A stretch of 64,000 bases of DNA from Endomicrobium sp. (lineage in GTDB: Bacteria; Elusimicrobiota; Endomicrobiia; Endomicrobiales; Endomicrobiaceae), in the NCBI GenBank assembly GCA_031260705.1, contig JAISLA010000001.1, positions 62,001-126,000 on the forward strand, read 5' to 3'. The position numbers and the translations under genes were made by a program. Position 1 is the stretch's first letter. The number at the start of each line of letters is the position of its first letter. Under the pieces are notes generated by a model, which did not search any database, was not told the origin of the DNA, and worked only from the letters and a program-made list of their open reading frames with translations. Below, one piece after another: positions 20,894 through 30,244 of this stretch.

Positions 20894-22485
20894 CGGCAGT
20901 TGTTTTGTCGCTGATGCTTATTGCTGCGAATACGCGGACTTCTTATGTCGAATCGGGAAAAAGAAAATATTATTTATCGCGCGGTTCAAGTATAGCTTTA
21001 TTCGGCGCCGGCGAAAGCGTATTTTCAGCTTGCGACGATCCCACAAGTTTGCAATATAATCCGTCGCTTATGGCATTTTTTACCGGAATTGTTGTAAATT
21101 TTTCAAGGATTGATTTGGTTGATTGGTTGAAGGCACTGTCTGTAATTCAGTGTCGGTAGCTGTCGGAGCAGAGAAGAAAAACTTTTTTGGTATTTCTGCT
21201 TCCGATTTGTCAAGCGGGAGTTCAGACCTTAGAGAAGATGTGTTCAGCAATCCGGAAAAACTTGATTCTGTGGATAGGTGGAATTATGTTGTTTCTGCCG
21301 CTGGTTTTATAGATTTTTTAAGTTTAGCTTGCGGATTTAGTTTAAAACCTGTCCGGCAATTTAAATTTTAAAGATGGCGAATATGTAGTTGACGGCGGGT
21401 TTTCAAAAAGTATTGATTGCGACAGCGTTTTAAAAATAAAGCTTGGAGTATCGGCGCAGAATTTTGTTTCTGGCAGATTTAAAGATGGCAGCGGGACATA
21501 TGAAATGCCGGTAATATACAGGCTGAGTTCTGCTTTTATTTTACCGTTGTTTTACAAGTTTGAATCAAAAGATACAATAAATATTTATACCGATTTGAAA
21601 TATGAAGATGGTTCTGTGGATTTTTTGCGGAGGTTTGGCTTATACAATTGCGGATAAATACCCTTGCGCGCCGGATATTATTCTAAGCATTTTACTTTCG
21701 GCATAGGAATAGGTTTTTATTCTTTTACGCTAGATTATGTTGCCAATTTCGGTGAGATAGGTTTAATGAACGGTTTCGGACTTGCTTACAGGTGGCGGTT
21801 TAAAAAATCCGGCGAACTTTCAAAAGAGTCGCTGGTTGCTTTAAGCAGAGAGAAAATGAATCTTAAAGCGGCTGAAAAAAGGTTTAAAGAAGCGAAACGT
21901 TTATACAATAAGAAAGAATATTTGGAAGCTATAGATATGCTTTCCAGTATAGTCATAGCATATCCAAATTATGAGTCTCCGCGGCATTTTTATGAACAAA
22001 TTGCTAAAATGATGAAAGAGACGGCGTGCAGCGACATTGAGCTGGACTTTGGAAAATTGACTTATGCGAAAGCATATATCGTTTATTACGGTGCAAACTA
22101 CAAAGAAGCGCTAAATGAGTGGAAAAAGAATATCGATTTTACAGGCGCGATAGAAGAAGTAAAAAAATACAGCCGAAAGATAGATACGGTACTTAAACTT
22201 GAAAAATTGGGGAAAAGAGAAAAAGACCTTATCAATTTCGGTTAAAAATAAGATGGCTGTTCAGTCTGAGGAACAGCAAGTAGAAAAGTTTGAATGTGAC
22301 GAACTGTCTGCCGATAAAAAATATGCCGAAGGACTTATTTTATATATGCGCAGGGTAAATATTATGAAGCTGAATGCGTATGGGAACTTACCTTAAGGTT
22401 TAATCCGAATCATCAAAAAGCAAAAATTGCTCTGCGCAAACTCAAAAATTCTAAAACTGGCGGGCGTTCTGCTGCAGTAGATTAA
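20869..22485 (+). pseudogene. PorV/UPF0164-like outer-membrane barrel with TPR tail, frameshifted
   Basis: It begins with GTG at 20869 inside the preceding dead gene and has a signal-like start. Then SRGSSIALFGAGESVFSACDDPTSLQYNPS matches the opening of PorV/UPF0164 barrels (GARALGMGGAYTALADDxSALYWNPA). Further beta strands follow in two other frames up to 21660. The piece at 21664-22245 ends the barrel (GFGLAYRWRF) and adds an alpha-helical TPR-like stretch (AEKRFKEAKRLYNKKEYLEAIDML); another frame carries a last repeat (YYEAECVWELTLRFNPNHQKA) to the stop at 22485. At least four breaks. The pair of dead genes looks like one lost outer-surface system. Confidence 0.72.
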
Positions 22486-22570
22486 CTCTATTTTTGGCAG
22501 CCTGCGTAATCATTATGTCCATAAAATCTGTCTGCTCATCTTAAAGTTTTTAAAAACAGCAAAAATATGC

Positions 22571-22602
22571 TATAAAATTACAATAGTACAATTAGTACTA
22601 TT
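22571..22602 (+). promoter_or_regulatory. -10 box and inverted repeat before yggS
   Basis: TATAAAAT at 22571-22578 fits a -10 box, with only a weak -35. Just after it, aatagtac (22582-22589) and gtactatt (22595-22602) form a perfect 8-base inverted repeat around a 5-base centre, ending six bases before the ATG. It could be an operator overlapping the transcription start or a hairpin that covers the translation start. Confidence 0.4.
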
Positions 22603-22608
22603 AAAAAA

Positions 22609-23304
22609 ATGGAAAATATCCGCGGAAATATAGAATTCATTAAAAATACTATAAATTCAGTCAAAAATGCTTCTGTTGCTGTTGAACTTATAGTGGTAAC
22701 AAAAACTTTCCCTTATCAGTGTGTTTTAGAAGCTTTAAAATGTGAAATAAAACATATTGGAGAAAGTAAAATAAAAGAAGCGTTGCCTAAATTTGAGCAG
22801 CTTGGTTCGTCTCTTGACGGCATTACGAAACATTTTATCGGACATCTGCAGTCAAACAAGGCGAAAAAAGCCGTAAAAAATTTTGATCTGATACACTCTT
22901 TAGACAGTGTAAATCTTGCCGGCGACATAAGCCGCTATGCAGCAAATAGAGGTAAATTGCAGAATTGTCTCATTGAAGTAAAAGTTTCGCATGAAATTAC
23001 TAAAACAGGCGTCAATCCGAATGATGTTGAGGATTTTTATAAACAGTGTCTTTCAATTCCAAACATTTTGATAAAAGGGTTGATGGTTATAGCTCCATAT
23101 AGCGACAATCCCGAAGATTCTAGACCTTATTTTAAGCAGGTATATAATTTGTTTGAAAACATAAAAGAATCTTCTGGCGGTTCCGAATTTAATATTTTAT
23201 CTATGGGAATGTCAGATGATTATAAAATTGCCGTAGAAGAAGGTGCTACTATGATTAGAATAGGTTCGGCAATATTTGGGAAAAGAAACTATGGAAATAA
23301 GTAA
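22609..23304 (+). CDS. yggS: Pyridoxal-phosphate homeostasis protein, YggS family
   Basis: A single-domain alanine-racemase-fold PLP protein that binds and buffers pyridoxal 5'-phosphate and affects amino acid and B6 balance. 231 residues. Visible are the PLP lysine in VVTKTFP (Lys32), HIGESKIKEA, the HFIGHLQSNKAKK signature, GLMVIAPYS, LSMGMSDDY and the phosphate-binding IRIGSAIFG. It has no good Shine-Dalgarno site and starts six bases after an inverted repeat. Its end overlaps the start of the frameshifted proC by 14 bases, the usual yggS-proC order. Confidence 0.93.
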   Translation: MENIRGNIEFIKNTINSVKNASVAVELIVVTKTFPYQCVLEALKCEIKHIGESKIKEALPKFEQLGSSLDGITKHFIGHLQSNKAKKAVKNFDLIHSLDSVNLAGDISRYAANRGKLQNCLIEVKVSHEITKTGVNPNDVEDFYKQCLSIPNILIKGLMVIAPYSDNPEDSRPYFKQVYNLFENIKESSGGSEFNILSMGMSDDYKIAVEEGATMIRIGSAIFGKRNYGNK

Positions 23305-24075
23305 AACTTTTTTTGTCGGTTCTGGAAATATGGCGCAGGCTATTATAAGCGGTCTTTTAGGGGTAGGATTTGTTAAGACTGAAAATATTGTCTGCAACGA
23401 CATAGTTAAAGAAAAAATTTTAAATATCCAAAAAAATTTGGCGTGTCAATCTCTGAAGATAAAGGCGAATCCATAATAGGGGCAGATATAATTTTTCTTT
23501 CCGTTAAACTGCAGGATATGTTTGAAGTGTTTAATGAAATAAGAAATTTTGTAAAAAGGAAAGCTATTATTATTTCAATCGCACCGGGAATAACGACAAG
23601 ATTTATTGAGGACAATATTCAAAAGAACGTTGTTGTTATAAGAAGAGTGATGTCTAACACTCCGTCTCTTGTGCTTTCAGGTGCTACGGCTTTGTGCAAA
23701 AGGAGATTTGTTTCGGATGAGCAGCTTCAAAAGGTGGAGTGTTTGTTTTCGGCTATAGGAAAAGCTGAAATTCTTGACGAGGAAGAATTTGACATTATTA
23801 CAGCATTGTCCGGTTTTGGTCATGCGTACATATTTTATTTTTGTGAGCTTATGCAGAAATCTGCTGAAAAACTCGGACTTGATAAAGATGTTGCAAAAAG
23901 ATTTGCGGTTCAGACGGTTTATGGGGCTGGCAAAATGCTCGATGTGACAAAAGAATTCGCCGCAACGTTAAAGGAGAAAGTGAAATCTCCAAACGGAACG
24001 ACTGAAGCGGCGTTGGATTATTTCGAGTCTAAAAATCTTTCGAATATGTGTATAGAACTCTGGAATAGGCTGTGA
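23291..24075 (+). pseudogene. proC: Pyrroline-5-carboxylate reductase with one frameshift in a poly-A run
   Basis: ProC makes proline from pyrroline-5-carboxylate with NAD(P)H. The first frame (23291-23478) has the Rossmann start FFVGSGNMAQAIISGLL, and the rest runs in a second frame as KFGVSISEDKGESIIGADIIFLSVK to 24075, with the VMSNTP(S)LV, ALSGFGHAYIF and GTTEAALDYF signatures all intact. The break is in a run of seven A at 23430-23436; eight A would restore one reading frame. There is no other damage, so the change is very recent, a sequencing error, or compensated by polymerase slippage on the A run. Confidence 0.9.
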
Positions 24076-24128
24076 AAAGATTCAGAGAAATCAGCAAATA
24101 AATTTTTACCTGTAAGAGAGGAATTATA

Positions 24129-24392
24129 ATGATTATTAAAGTCAGAGTGATACCTAACTCAAAAAGAAATGAAGTTGTAAGCAGAGTGGGTTCTATTTTA
24201 AGGGTAAAAGTTACGGTACCTACGGTTGATGGCAGGGCAAATGAAGAGCTGTGCGACTTTTTATCAGATTTTTTTGACGTAAAAAGATCGATGATTTTTT
24301 TGAGAAAAGGTGAAAGAGGCAGAGAAAAAACTATTGAGGTGTTGGGACGTTTGGAAGAAGAACTTAATGAAATTTTGGATACGATACCGTAA
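24129..24392 (+). CDS. DUF167/YggU family protein
   Basis: 87 residues matching the small YggU fold: IKVRVIPNSKRNEVV at the start, LRVKVTVPTVDGRANEEL in the middle, and FLRKGERGREKTIEV near the end, the order seen throughout the family. Its function is unknown. It sits in the standard yggS-proC-(yggT)-yggU-ileS neighbourhood; yggT is missing. The ribosome site agaggaat is good. Confidence 0.9.
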   Translation: MIIKVRVIPNSKRNEVVSRVGSILRVKVTVPTVDGRANEELCDFLSDFFDVKRSMIFLRKGERGREKTIEVLGRLEEELNEILDTIP

Positions 24393-24456
24393 ATTTACGT
24401 AAAGCGTATATAAAATTATATGACAAGGCAGAAAGTTTCCTTGAGGATAAGTAAAA

Positions 24457-27246
24457 ATGGATGAAAAAAAGGAGTATTCAAAAACGGTGAATCTCCCTAA
24501 AACGGATTTTCAGATGAAGGCAGGCCTTGCGTATAAAGAACCTGTTTTCATTGAAGAGTGGGATAGGGAGCGTCTTTATGTTAAGATCTGCGAAAAAAAT
24601 AAAGATAAAGAAAAATTTATTTTTCACGACGGTCCGCCTTATGCGAATGCGAATATACATATAGGAACCGGACTCAATAAAGTTTTAAAAGATTTCATTA
24701 TAAAGTATCGTTCTATGTCCGGAAATTACGTGCCTTTTACTCCCGGATGGGACTGTCACGGTCTTCCTATCGAGCAGCTTGTTTTAAAAGCAATGAAAAC
24801 CGACAAAAGCAAAGTCGACAGGCTTGTTTTCAGAAAACAGGCTGCCGATTTTGCGAGAAAATTTGTTGAAATACAAAAAAGCGAATTCAAAAGACTTGGC
24901 ATTATAGCAGACTGGGATCATCCATATCTTACTTTAGATCCTAAATACGAGATGTCTATAGTAAAAGTTTTTGGTGATTTGGCGGAGAAGGGATTTATAT
25001 ACAGGAGAAAAAAGCCTGTTTACTGGTGTCCGACGTGCGAAACTGCTATGGCAGACGCCGAAGTAGAATATTTGGATTACAGTTCGGACTCTATTTTTGT
25101 AAAGTTTCAGATAATATCGCTTCCTGAAGCGTTTAAGACTAAAGAGACTTTGTTAAAAGATTTTTCTGTATTAATATGGACGACAACTCCGTGGACTCTT
25201 CCTGCAAACGTCGCATTGGCGTTTAACAGAGAATCCGAATATGCTGCCGTAGTTTATAAATTTGAAGATTCAATAGAGGAAAAACTTATAGTCGCAAAGT
25301 CGTTGGCCGAAAATGTTAAAGATAAGATAAAAGCCGTAAGTTTTGAGATTGTTTGGGAAGCTAAAGGCATTGATTTTGTAAGTTTAAAATGCCGAAATCC
25401 GTTGGTTGAAAACAGACAGTCGCAGGGTATTGTCGCCGAATTTGTGAGTATGGAAGACGGAACAGGTATAGTGCATATAGCGCCGGGACACGGACAGGAA
25501 GATTATCAGGCGGGTTTGAAATACGGTCTTGAAATTATATCTCCCGTCAATGATAAAGGATTGTACACAAAAGAAGTTCCTGAATTTGAGAACATTCACA
25601 TTTACAAGGCAAATCCTTTAATAATCGGAAAACTCGACAGAGAAGGAAAAATTCTGGCGAAGCTGAGGTTAACTCATTCGTATCCGCACTGCTGGAGGTG
25701 CGGAAATCCGATAATTTTTAGAGCTACGCCACAATGGTTTTTATCGGTAGAGCATAATGATTTGAGAAAAAAACTATTGGAAGCTGTAAAAACTGTCCGC
25801 TGGATTCCAAAATACGGTGAAAACAGAATAACGGCAATGCTTGAAGGACGTCCGGACTGGTGTTTGAGCCGCCAGCGTCTGTGGGGAGTTCCTATTCCAG
25901 TTTTTTACTGTAAAGAATGCGGCGAGCCACTGCTCGATTCTAAAGTTATAGACAAAATATCGACGTTGTTCGGCGAGAAAGGATCTGATTTATGGTTTGA
26001 AATGAGCGAAGAAGAGCTTTTAAAAGGTACCGGTGCAAAATGCCTTTCCTGTAATTCTGCAAATTTTAAAAAAGAAGAAGACATACTGGATGTATGGTTC
26101 GATTCCGGTGTTTCTTATGAAGCCGTTTTGTCAAGCGGAAACTATAAAGATTTAGAATATCCTGCGGATTTGTATATTGAAGGCAGCGATCAGCATCGCG
26201 GGTGGTTTCAGACTTCTATGATTCCGTCTGTGGCAGTAAAAGGAAAATCGCCTTATAAAAATGTTTTGACGCATGGTTTTGTTGTCGACGGTCAGGGAAA
26301 GAAAATGTCAAAGTCGATAGGCAATATTGTGTCAAGCGATCAGCTGATAAATAAATACGGAGCCGACGTCGTCCGGCTTTGGATAGCTTCAAGCGATTAC
26401 AAAGAGGACATAAGAATATCCGACGAGATTATAAGGGGTTTAAGCGACACTTACAGAAAAATAAGAAATACTATAAGATTTTTATTGGGAAATATAGGAG
26501 ATTTTGATTTTAAAAAAGCTCTGCCTTTTAAAGATATGCAGGAAACGGATAAATATGCATTAAGCAGGCTTCAGCAGCTTATATCGGGTTCTGTAGTTGC
26601 TTATGAAAGCTATGAGTTTCATAAAGCTACAGCGATGATAGGTAATTTCTGTACGGTATTTTTAAGCGGTTTTTATCTTGATGTTTTAAAGGATATTCTC
26701 TACTGTGATAAAAAAGACGGCATAGAAAGAAAAAGTGCGCAGTCTGCAATGCTTAAAATTTGTTTCGCTATAATAAGACTTATATCGCCGATACTTTCCT
26801 TTACCGCCGAAGAGGCTTGGAGAGAATTGACAAAATTGCTACATGATGTGCCGCGGTCGGTTTTTCTTTCAGATTTTCCCGTGACAGACAGTGAATATAT
26901 TCTTCATGTCGAAACTCTTGAAAAATGGAAAAAAATACTTTACGTAAGAAAAGCAGTGCTGGTTACTTATGAAAGATTGAGACAGAATAAAGTTATAGGT
27001 TCAAATCTTGAAGCTTCGTTAAATATAAAGTACGGGCAAAAATATAATGAAGTTTTTAAAGATTTAAAACTTGTGAATCTGACTCTTGGCAGCTGGGATA
27101 TAAAGTGTAATTTTTCGGATAAGGAAGACGATTTGCTTATAGAGGCTGCAAAGTCAGAATATGAAAAATGCGCAAGATGTTGGAGACATATCGATGGTAT
27201 AAAAGATGGATTATGTCCGAGATGCAGAGAGGTTATTGATAAGTGA
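24457..27246 (+). CDS. ileS: Isoleucyl-tRNA synthetase
   Basis: Charges tRNA-Ile with isoleucine and edits valine. 929 residues, type I bacterial form. Visible: GPPYANANIHIGTGLNK (HIGH-like motif, with Thr in place of the last His), the CP1 editing domain (VLIWTTTPWTLPANVALAF), GRPDWCLSRQRLWGVPIPVFYC, the KMSKS loop GQGKKMSKSIGN, and a C-terminal zinc finger CARCWRH...LCPRC. Its TGA overlaps the GTG start of lspA, with which it forms the classic ileS-lspA pair. Confidence 0.96.
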   Translation: MDEKKEYSKTVNLPKTDFQMKAGLAYKEPVFIEEWDRERLYVKICEKNKDKEKFIFHDGPPYANANIHIGTGLNKVLKDFIIKYRSMSGNYVPFTPGWDCHGLPIEQLVLKAMKTDKSKVDRLVFRKQAADFARKFVEIQKSEFKRLGIIADWDHPYLTLDPKYEMSIVKVFGDLAEKGFIYRRKKPVYWCPTCETAMADAEVEYLDYSSDSIFVKFQIISLPEAFKTKETLLKDFSVLIWTTTPWTLPANVALAFNRESEYAAVVYKFEDSIEEKLIVAKSLAENVKDKIKAVSFEIVWEAKGIDFVSLKCRNPLVENRQSQGIVAEFVSMEDGTGIVHIAPGHGQEDYQAGLKYGLEIISPVNDKGLYTKEVPEFENIHIYKANPLIIGKLDREGKILAKLRLTHSYPHCWRCGNPIIFRATPQWFLSVEHNDLRKKLLEAVKTVRWIPKYGENRITAMLEGRPDWCLSRQRLWGVPIPVFYCKECGEPLLDSKVIDKISTLFGEKGSDLWFEMSEEELLKGTGAKCLSCNSANFKKEEDILDVWFDSGVSYEAVLSSGNYKDLEYPADLYIEGSDQHRGWFQTSMIPSVAVKGKSPYKNVLTHGFVVDGQGKKMSKSIGNIVSSDQLINKYGADVVRLWIASSDYKEDIRISDEIIRGLSDTYRKIRNTIRFLLGNIGDFDFKKALPFKDMQETDKYALSRLQQLISGSVVAYESYEFHKATAMIGNFCTVFLSGFYLDVLKDILYCDKKDGIERKSAQSAMLKICFAIIRLISPILSFTAEEAWRELTKLLHDVPRSVFLSDFPVTDSEYILHVETLEKWKKILYVRKAVLVTYERLRQNKVIGSNLEASLNIKYGQKYNEVFKDLKLVNLTLGSWDIKCNFSDKEDDLLIEAAKSEYEKCARCWRHIDGIKDGLCPRCREVIDK

Positions 27247-27710
27247 AAGCGCCGTTTTTGATAGGCATTATTATGTTTATTTTAGATCAACTTACAAAAA
27301 TTTTGGTTGATAAATTTATAAGCTATGCTTCTTCAGTCAACATTATTTCGTTTCTTGATTTTTTCAATATTGTAAACGTTCATAATACGGGAGTGGCTTT
27401 CAGCATATTTCGCGGTAGAAATTCATTCTTTGCGCTTATCGTGTTTTTGTTTTTAACTGTTCTGTCGGGATGGCTTTATAAAAACTGGGATAAACTGCAC
27501 AAAATTCAAATATATGCTTTCTGCCTTATTATTTCAGGGGGGCTTGGTAATCTTACAGACAGATTGCTGCGCGGCGCTGTTGTGGATTTTCTTGATTTCG
27601 GGATTAATTCTTTAAGATGGCCTGCGTTTAATGTTGCCGATTCCTGTATTTTTATAGCGGCGGTTCTTATTCTTGCTGATATTTTGCTATCTGTCAGACA
27701 AAAGGTATAA
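27243..27710 (+). CDS. lspA: Lipoprotein signal peptidase (signal peptidase II)
   Basis: An integral membrane aspartyl protease that cuts the signal peptide from diacylglyceryl-prolipoproteins. 155 residues with four predicted membrane helices. Conserved blocks are DQLTK, NTGVAFS, GGLGNLTDRLLRGAVVDFLDF (catalytic Asp115) and FNVADSCI (catalytic Asp133). The GTG start overlaps the ileS stop (GTGA), so it is translationally coupled. lgt follows three bases later, giving both lipoprotein-maturation genes in one operon. Confidence 0.94.
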   Translation: MKAPFLIGIIMFILDQLTKILVDKFISYASSVNIISFLDFFNIVNVHNTGVAFSIFRGRNSFFALIVFLFLTVLSGWLYKNWDKLHKIQIYAFCLIISGGLGNLTDRLLRGAVVDFLDFGINSLRWPAFNVADSCIFIAAVLILADILLSVRQKV

Positions 27711-27712
27711 AT

Positions 27713-28456
27713 ATGTATCCGATTCTTTTCACGTTTGGGAATTTTACGATACATACTTACGGTTTTTTCGTAGCTATAGCTTTTGCCGCGGCGATTTTCT
27801 ATCTTTCTCATTCAATAGAAAAAATTATTTCGCAAGATGATTTATATTCTTTGGTTATGTATATTATGATTTTCGGCGTAGCGGGAGCGAGACTTTTTTT
27901 TGTTTTTACTGATTTGAAAGAATTTATTTTATATCCGCTGAGTATTTTTAAGATATGGCAGGGAGGTCTTGTTTATTACGGAGGTTTTATTGCTGTAATA
28001 ATTTTTGCGTACGTATATGCAAAAAGAAAAAAAATACATTTACTTAAATTAGGCGATTTTTTTGCCCCGGCTTTAGCTTTGGGACATGCCTTAGGAAGAA
28101 TCGGCTGTTTTTTTGCCGGTTGTTGTTACGGAAAAGAGAGCAGTCTTCCATGGGCGATGGTATTTATTAACGAACATTCTTTGGCTGTCAGGGGAAAGCC
28201 TCTGCATCCGACACAGCTTTATGAAGCTTTTGCAAATCTTTTATTATTTGTATTTTTGCATTTTTATTCTAAGAAGGAACATAAGTCGGGCGTCTCTTTT
28301 GCAGTTTATATTACAGGCTATGCTGTTTTGAGATTTATTATTGAGTTTTTTCGGGGCGATTACAGAGGAGTGCAGTATTTTGGTTTTTCTGTATCGCAGA
28401 TAATATCTGTTTTTTTGTTTACAACTGGAGTTTTTATAATATGCAAGAAAAAATAA
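27713..28456 (+). CDS. lgt: Prolipoprotein diacylglyceryl transferase
   Basis: Moves diacylglycerol from phosphatidylglycerol to the lipobox cysteine, the first step in lipoprotein maturation. 247 residues with about seven membrane helices. The signature GRIGCFFAGCCYG (about 124-136), the early FGVAGARLFFV region with its Arg, and HPTQLYEA are visible. Placed directly after lspA; the last 16 bases overlap the start of the pseudouridine synthase gene. Confidence 0.93.
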   Translation: MYPILFTFGNFTIHTYGFFVAIAFAAAIFYLSHSIEKIISQDDLYSLVMYIMIFGVAGARLFFVFTDLKEFILYPLSIFKIWQGGLVYYGGFIAVIIFAYVYAKRKKIHLLKLGDFFAPALALGHALGRIGCFFAGCCYGKESSLPWAMVFINEHSLAVRGKPLHPTQLYEAFANLLLFVFLHFYSKKEHKSGVSFAVYITGYAVLRFIIEFFRGDYRGVQYFGFSVSQIISVFLFTTGVFIICKKK

Positions 28457-29331
28457 TATATGAAAAATTTGGAAGGGAGAGAGCAGATTCTTATTTGGCT
28501 TCAATATATAAGGATTATTCCCGCTCTTATTTTCAGAAACTTACGGACAGGCAAAGAGTTTTTGTAAACGATAAAATTATTCCCGTAAGCCATAAATTAA
28601 AATGCGGAGATATTATAACGATTGAATTTGAAAAGGAAGAAAAACTTCATATAAAGCCTGAAAAGATAAAAATTGACATTATATATGAAGATGATGATAT
28701 TGTTGTCGTAAATAAGCAGTCCGGTATTGTAGTTCACCCGTCTTACGGTCATCTGTCGGGAACTCTGCTCAATGCTTTAATGGGGCATTCCGCCGGTAAA
28801 TATAATCCTTATTTGGTTCACAGACTTGATAAAGATACTTCGGGAGTCATTATTTTTGCAAAAAATGAAAAAGCTAAAATAAGCATTTCAAAACAGCTTC
28901 AGAAAAGAGTTGTAAAGAAAATATATTATGCCGCTGTTAAAGGTATTATTGCCGAAAACAGAGGAATAATAAAAGCGCCGCTTGGAAGATCCCCTCAAAA
29001 TAGAAAACTTGTATCGGTAAATCCTCTTGCAAAAAAGACAGCTATTACGGAATTTAAAGTTATTGAAAGAAAAGACGATTATACTTTGCTGAAAGTAAGA
29101 ATTATTACCGGCAGGACGCATCAGATAAGAAGTCATATGAAATATATAAATCACCCGGTTATAGGCGATAGACAATACGGCGGACCAGAAACAATCGGCG
29201 TAAAAAGATGTGAAAGGCAAATGCTGCATGCACATAATGTAACTTTTACGCATCCGTCGACTTCAAAAACCGTTAAATTTACCACGCAGCTTCCTAATGA
29301 TATGAAAGAAATATTTAAATCGGCGAAGTAA
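28441..29331 (+). CDS. RluA-family 23S rRNA pseudouridine synthase (RluD-like)
   Basis: Isomerises specific uridines in 23S rRNA or tRNA. 296 residues: an N-terminal S4 RNA-binding domain (RADSYLASIYKDYSRSYFQKL..RVFVNDK, about 14-43) and a catalytic domain with HRLDKDTSGVIIFAKN containing the essential Asp, and TGRTHQIRSHM. The S4 domain favours the RluD group over RluA. The ATG lies within the end of lgt, so the gene is the last of the ileS-lspA-lgt operon; RluD-like genes often follow lspA. Confidence 0.9.
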   Translation: MQEKIIYEKFGRERADSYLASIYKDYSRSYFQKLTDRQRVFVNDKIIPVSHKLKCGDIITIEFEKEEKLHIKPEKIKIDIIYEDDDIVVVNKQSGIVVHPSYGHLSGTLLNALMGHSAGKYNPYLVHRLDKDTSGVIIFAKNEKAKISISKQLQKRVVKKIYYAAVKGIIAENRGIIKAPLGRSPQNRKLVSVNPLAKKTAITEFKVIERKDDYTLLKVRIITGRTHQIRSHMKYINHPVIGDRQYGGPETIGVKRCERQMLHAHNVTFTHPSTSKTVKFTTQLPNDMKEIFKSAK

Positions 29332-29387
29332 AAATTAATTTAATATTTTTGTTCTTCTGCTTATTTTGAAAACACTTTTCTTTAAGA

Positions 29388-30236
29388 TTATAACGGTTTT
29401 TTTTCAGGAATGCCTGATTTGCGGGGAAAGTTTGCCGGAGTGTCTTTATATTTCTTGAAAATCAAAAGACAATAATCAGATTCGTGTTCCGGAAGATTAT
29501 AATATATTATCTGTTCGAGCTTTGCCCCTAAATGTTCAAGCGCATTTTCTGCTGACGGAAACCCGTCTTTTGAACTTTCTGCTGATTTTTTTGTTTTATG
29601 GACTATAAAGTATCCGCCGGTTTTCAGAAGCGGTATTGAAATTTCGAGGTTAGGGGAAAGCTTGCTTACGGCTCTTGATAAGATAAAGTCATACTGTTGT
29701 CTGTAAGCCGGATTTTGTCCTATTTCTTCGGCTCTTTTATTTAATATTTCTATATTAAATCCAAGTTTGTTATTTGCATTATTGAGAAACCTGCATTTCT
29801 TTGTTATCGATTCAATCAATGTGAGTTTAATGCCTGGAAGAGCAATTTTTACAGGTATTCCCGGCATTCCTGAGCCTGTTCCTAAGTCGGCAATCTTAAT
29901 TGCATTTTCTGTCGACTTCTGTTTTCTGTTTGCATCCTCTCTTTTTCTTTTACTCTTTAAAGAGAGGAAAAAGGAGGATGCAACAGATAGTTGATATGCC
30001 GTTAAAATATCGCTTATAGCTTTTGCACTGTAGAGAGAGTCGCAAAAATGTCTATATACTAAATCTCTTATGTTTTTAAATAAAATAAGGTTAAACTTTT
30101 TATTCCACTCATTAAGCTCACAAAAATATATCTCAAAATTTTTACGCATCTCTTTTGAGAAAAAAGGTATAACATTTTTTGTGGCATAATCTTCAAATTC
30201 ATTGAAAAGCGTTTCATTTTCTATAAAGTTGGACAT
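29388..30236 (-). CDS. rsmG: 16S rRNA (guanine527-N7)-methyltransferase with an inserted segment
   Basis: Uses SAM to methylate G527 of 16S rRNA. 282 residues, longer than the usual 200-240. N-terminal ELNEWNKKFNL and RHFCDSLYSA, SAM motif DLGTGSGMPGIP (about 117-128), then LIES and FILSRAVSKL are intact. Between the N-terminal helix and the SAM motif, about 30 residues (roughly 78-110, rich in Ser, Lys and Arg) have no counterpart in normal RsmG, where this junction takes only a few residues. This stretch is encoded largely by a palindrome (29926-29986). Whether the enzyme tolerates the insertion is unknown. It is the downstream gene of mnmG as in many bacteria, but separated by other genes. 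Confidence 0.88.
   Translation of the reverse strand: MSNFIENETLFNEFEDYATKNVIPFFSKEMRKNFEIYFCELNEWNKKFNLILFKNIRDLVYRHFCDSLYSAKAISDILTAYQLSVASSFFLSLKSKRKREDANRKQKSTENAIKIADLGTGSGMPGIPVKIALPGIKLTLIESITKKCRFLNNANNKLGFNIEILNKRAEEIGQNPAYRQQYDFILSRAVSKLSPNLEISIPLLKTGGYFIVHKTKKSAESSKDGFPSAENALEHLGAKLEQIIYYNLPEHESDYCLLIFKKYKDTPANFPRKSGIPEKKPL
29926..29986. repeat. Palindromic element inserted in frame in rsmG
   Basis: A 61-base imperfect palindrome: the outer arms ctgtttgcatcc and ggatgcaacag pair with each other, C/T-rich and G/A-rich inner arms follow, and the centre ctctttaaagag (29953-29964) is a perfect 12-base palindrome. It lies inside the rsmG reading frame, has a length that keeps the frame, and encodes residues about 84-104 of the extra segment. 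It resembles in principle the Rickettsia palindromic elements that insert inside genes. Only one copy is in this window. Confidence 0.75.
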
Positions 30237-30244
30237 ATATCTTA

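Noticed and set aside
24640-24680. HIGT instead of HIGH in ileS as a defect
   Set aside because: Thr at this position is to my knowledge seen in other bacterial IleS proteins; the rest of the enzyme is intact.
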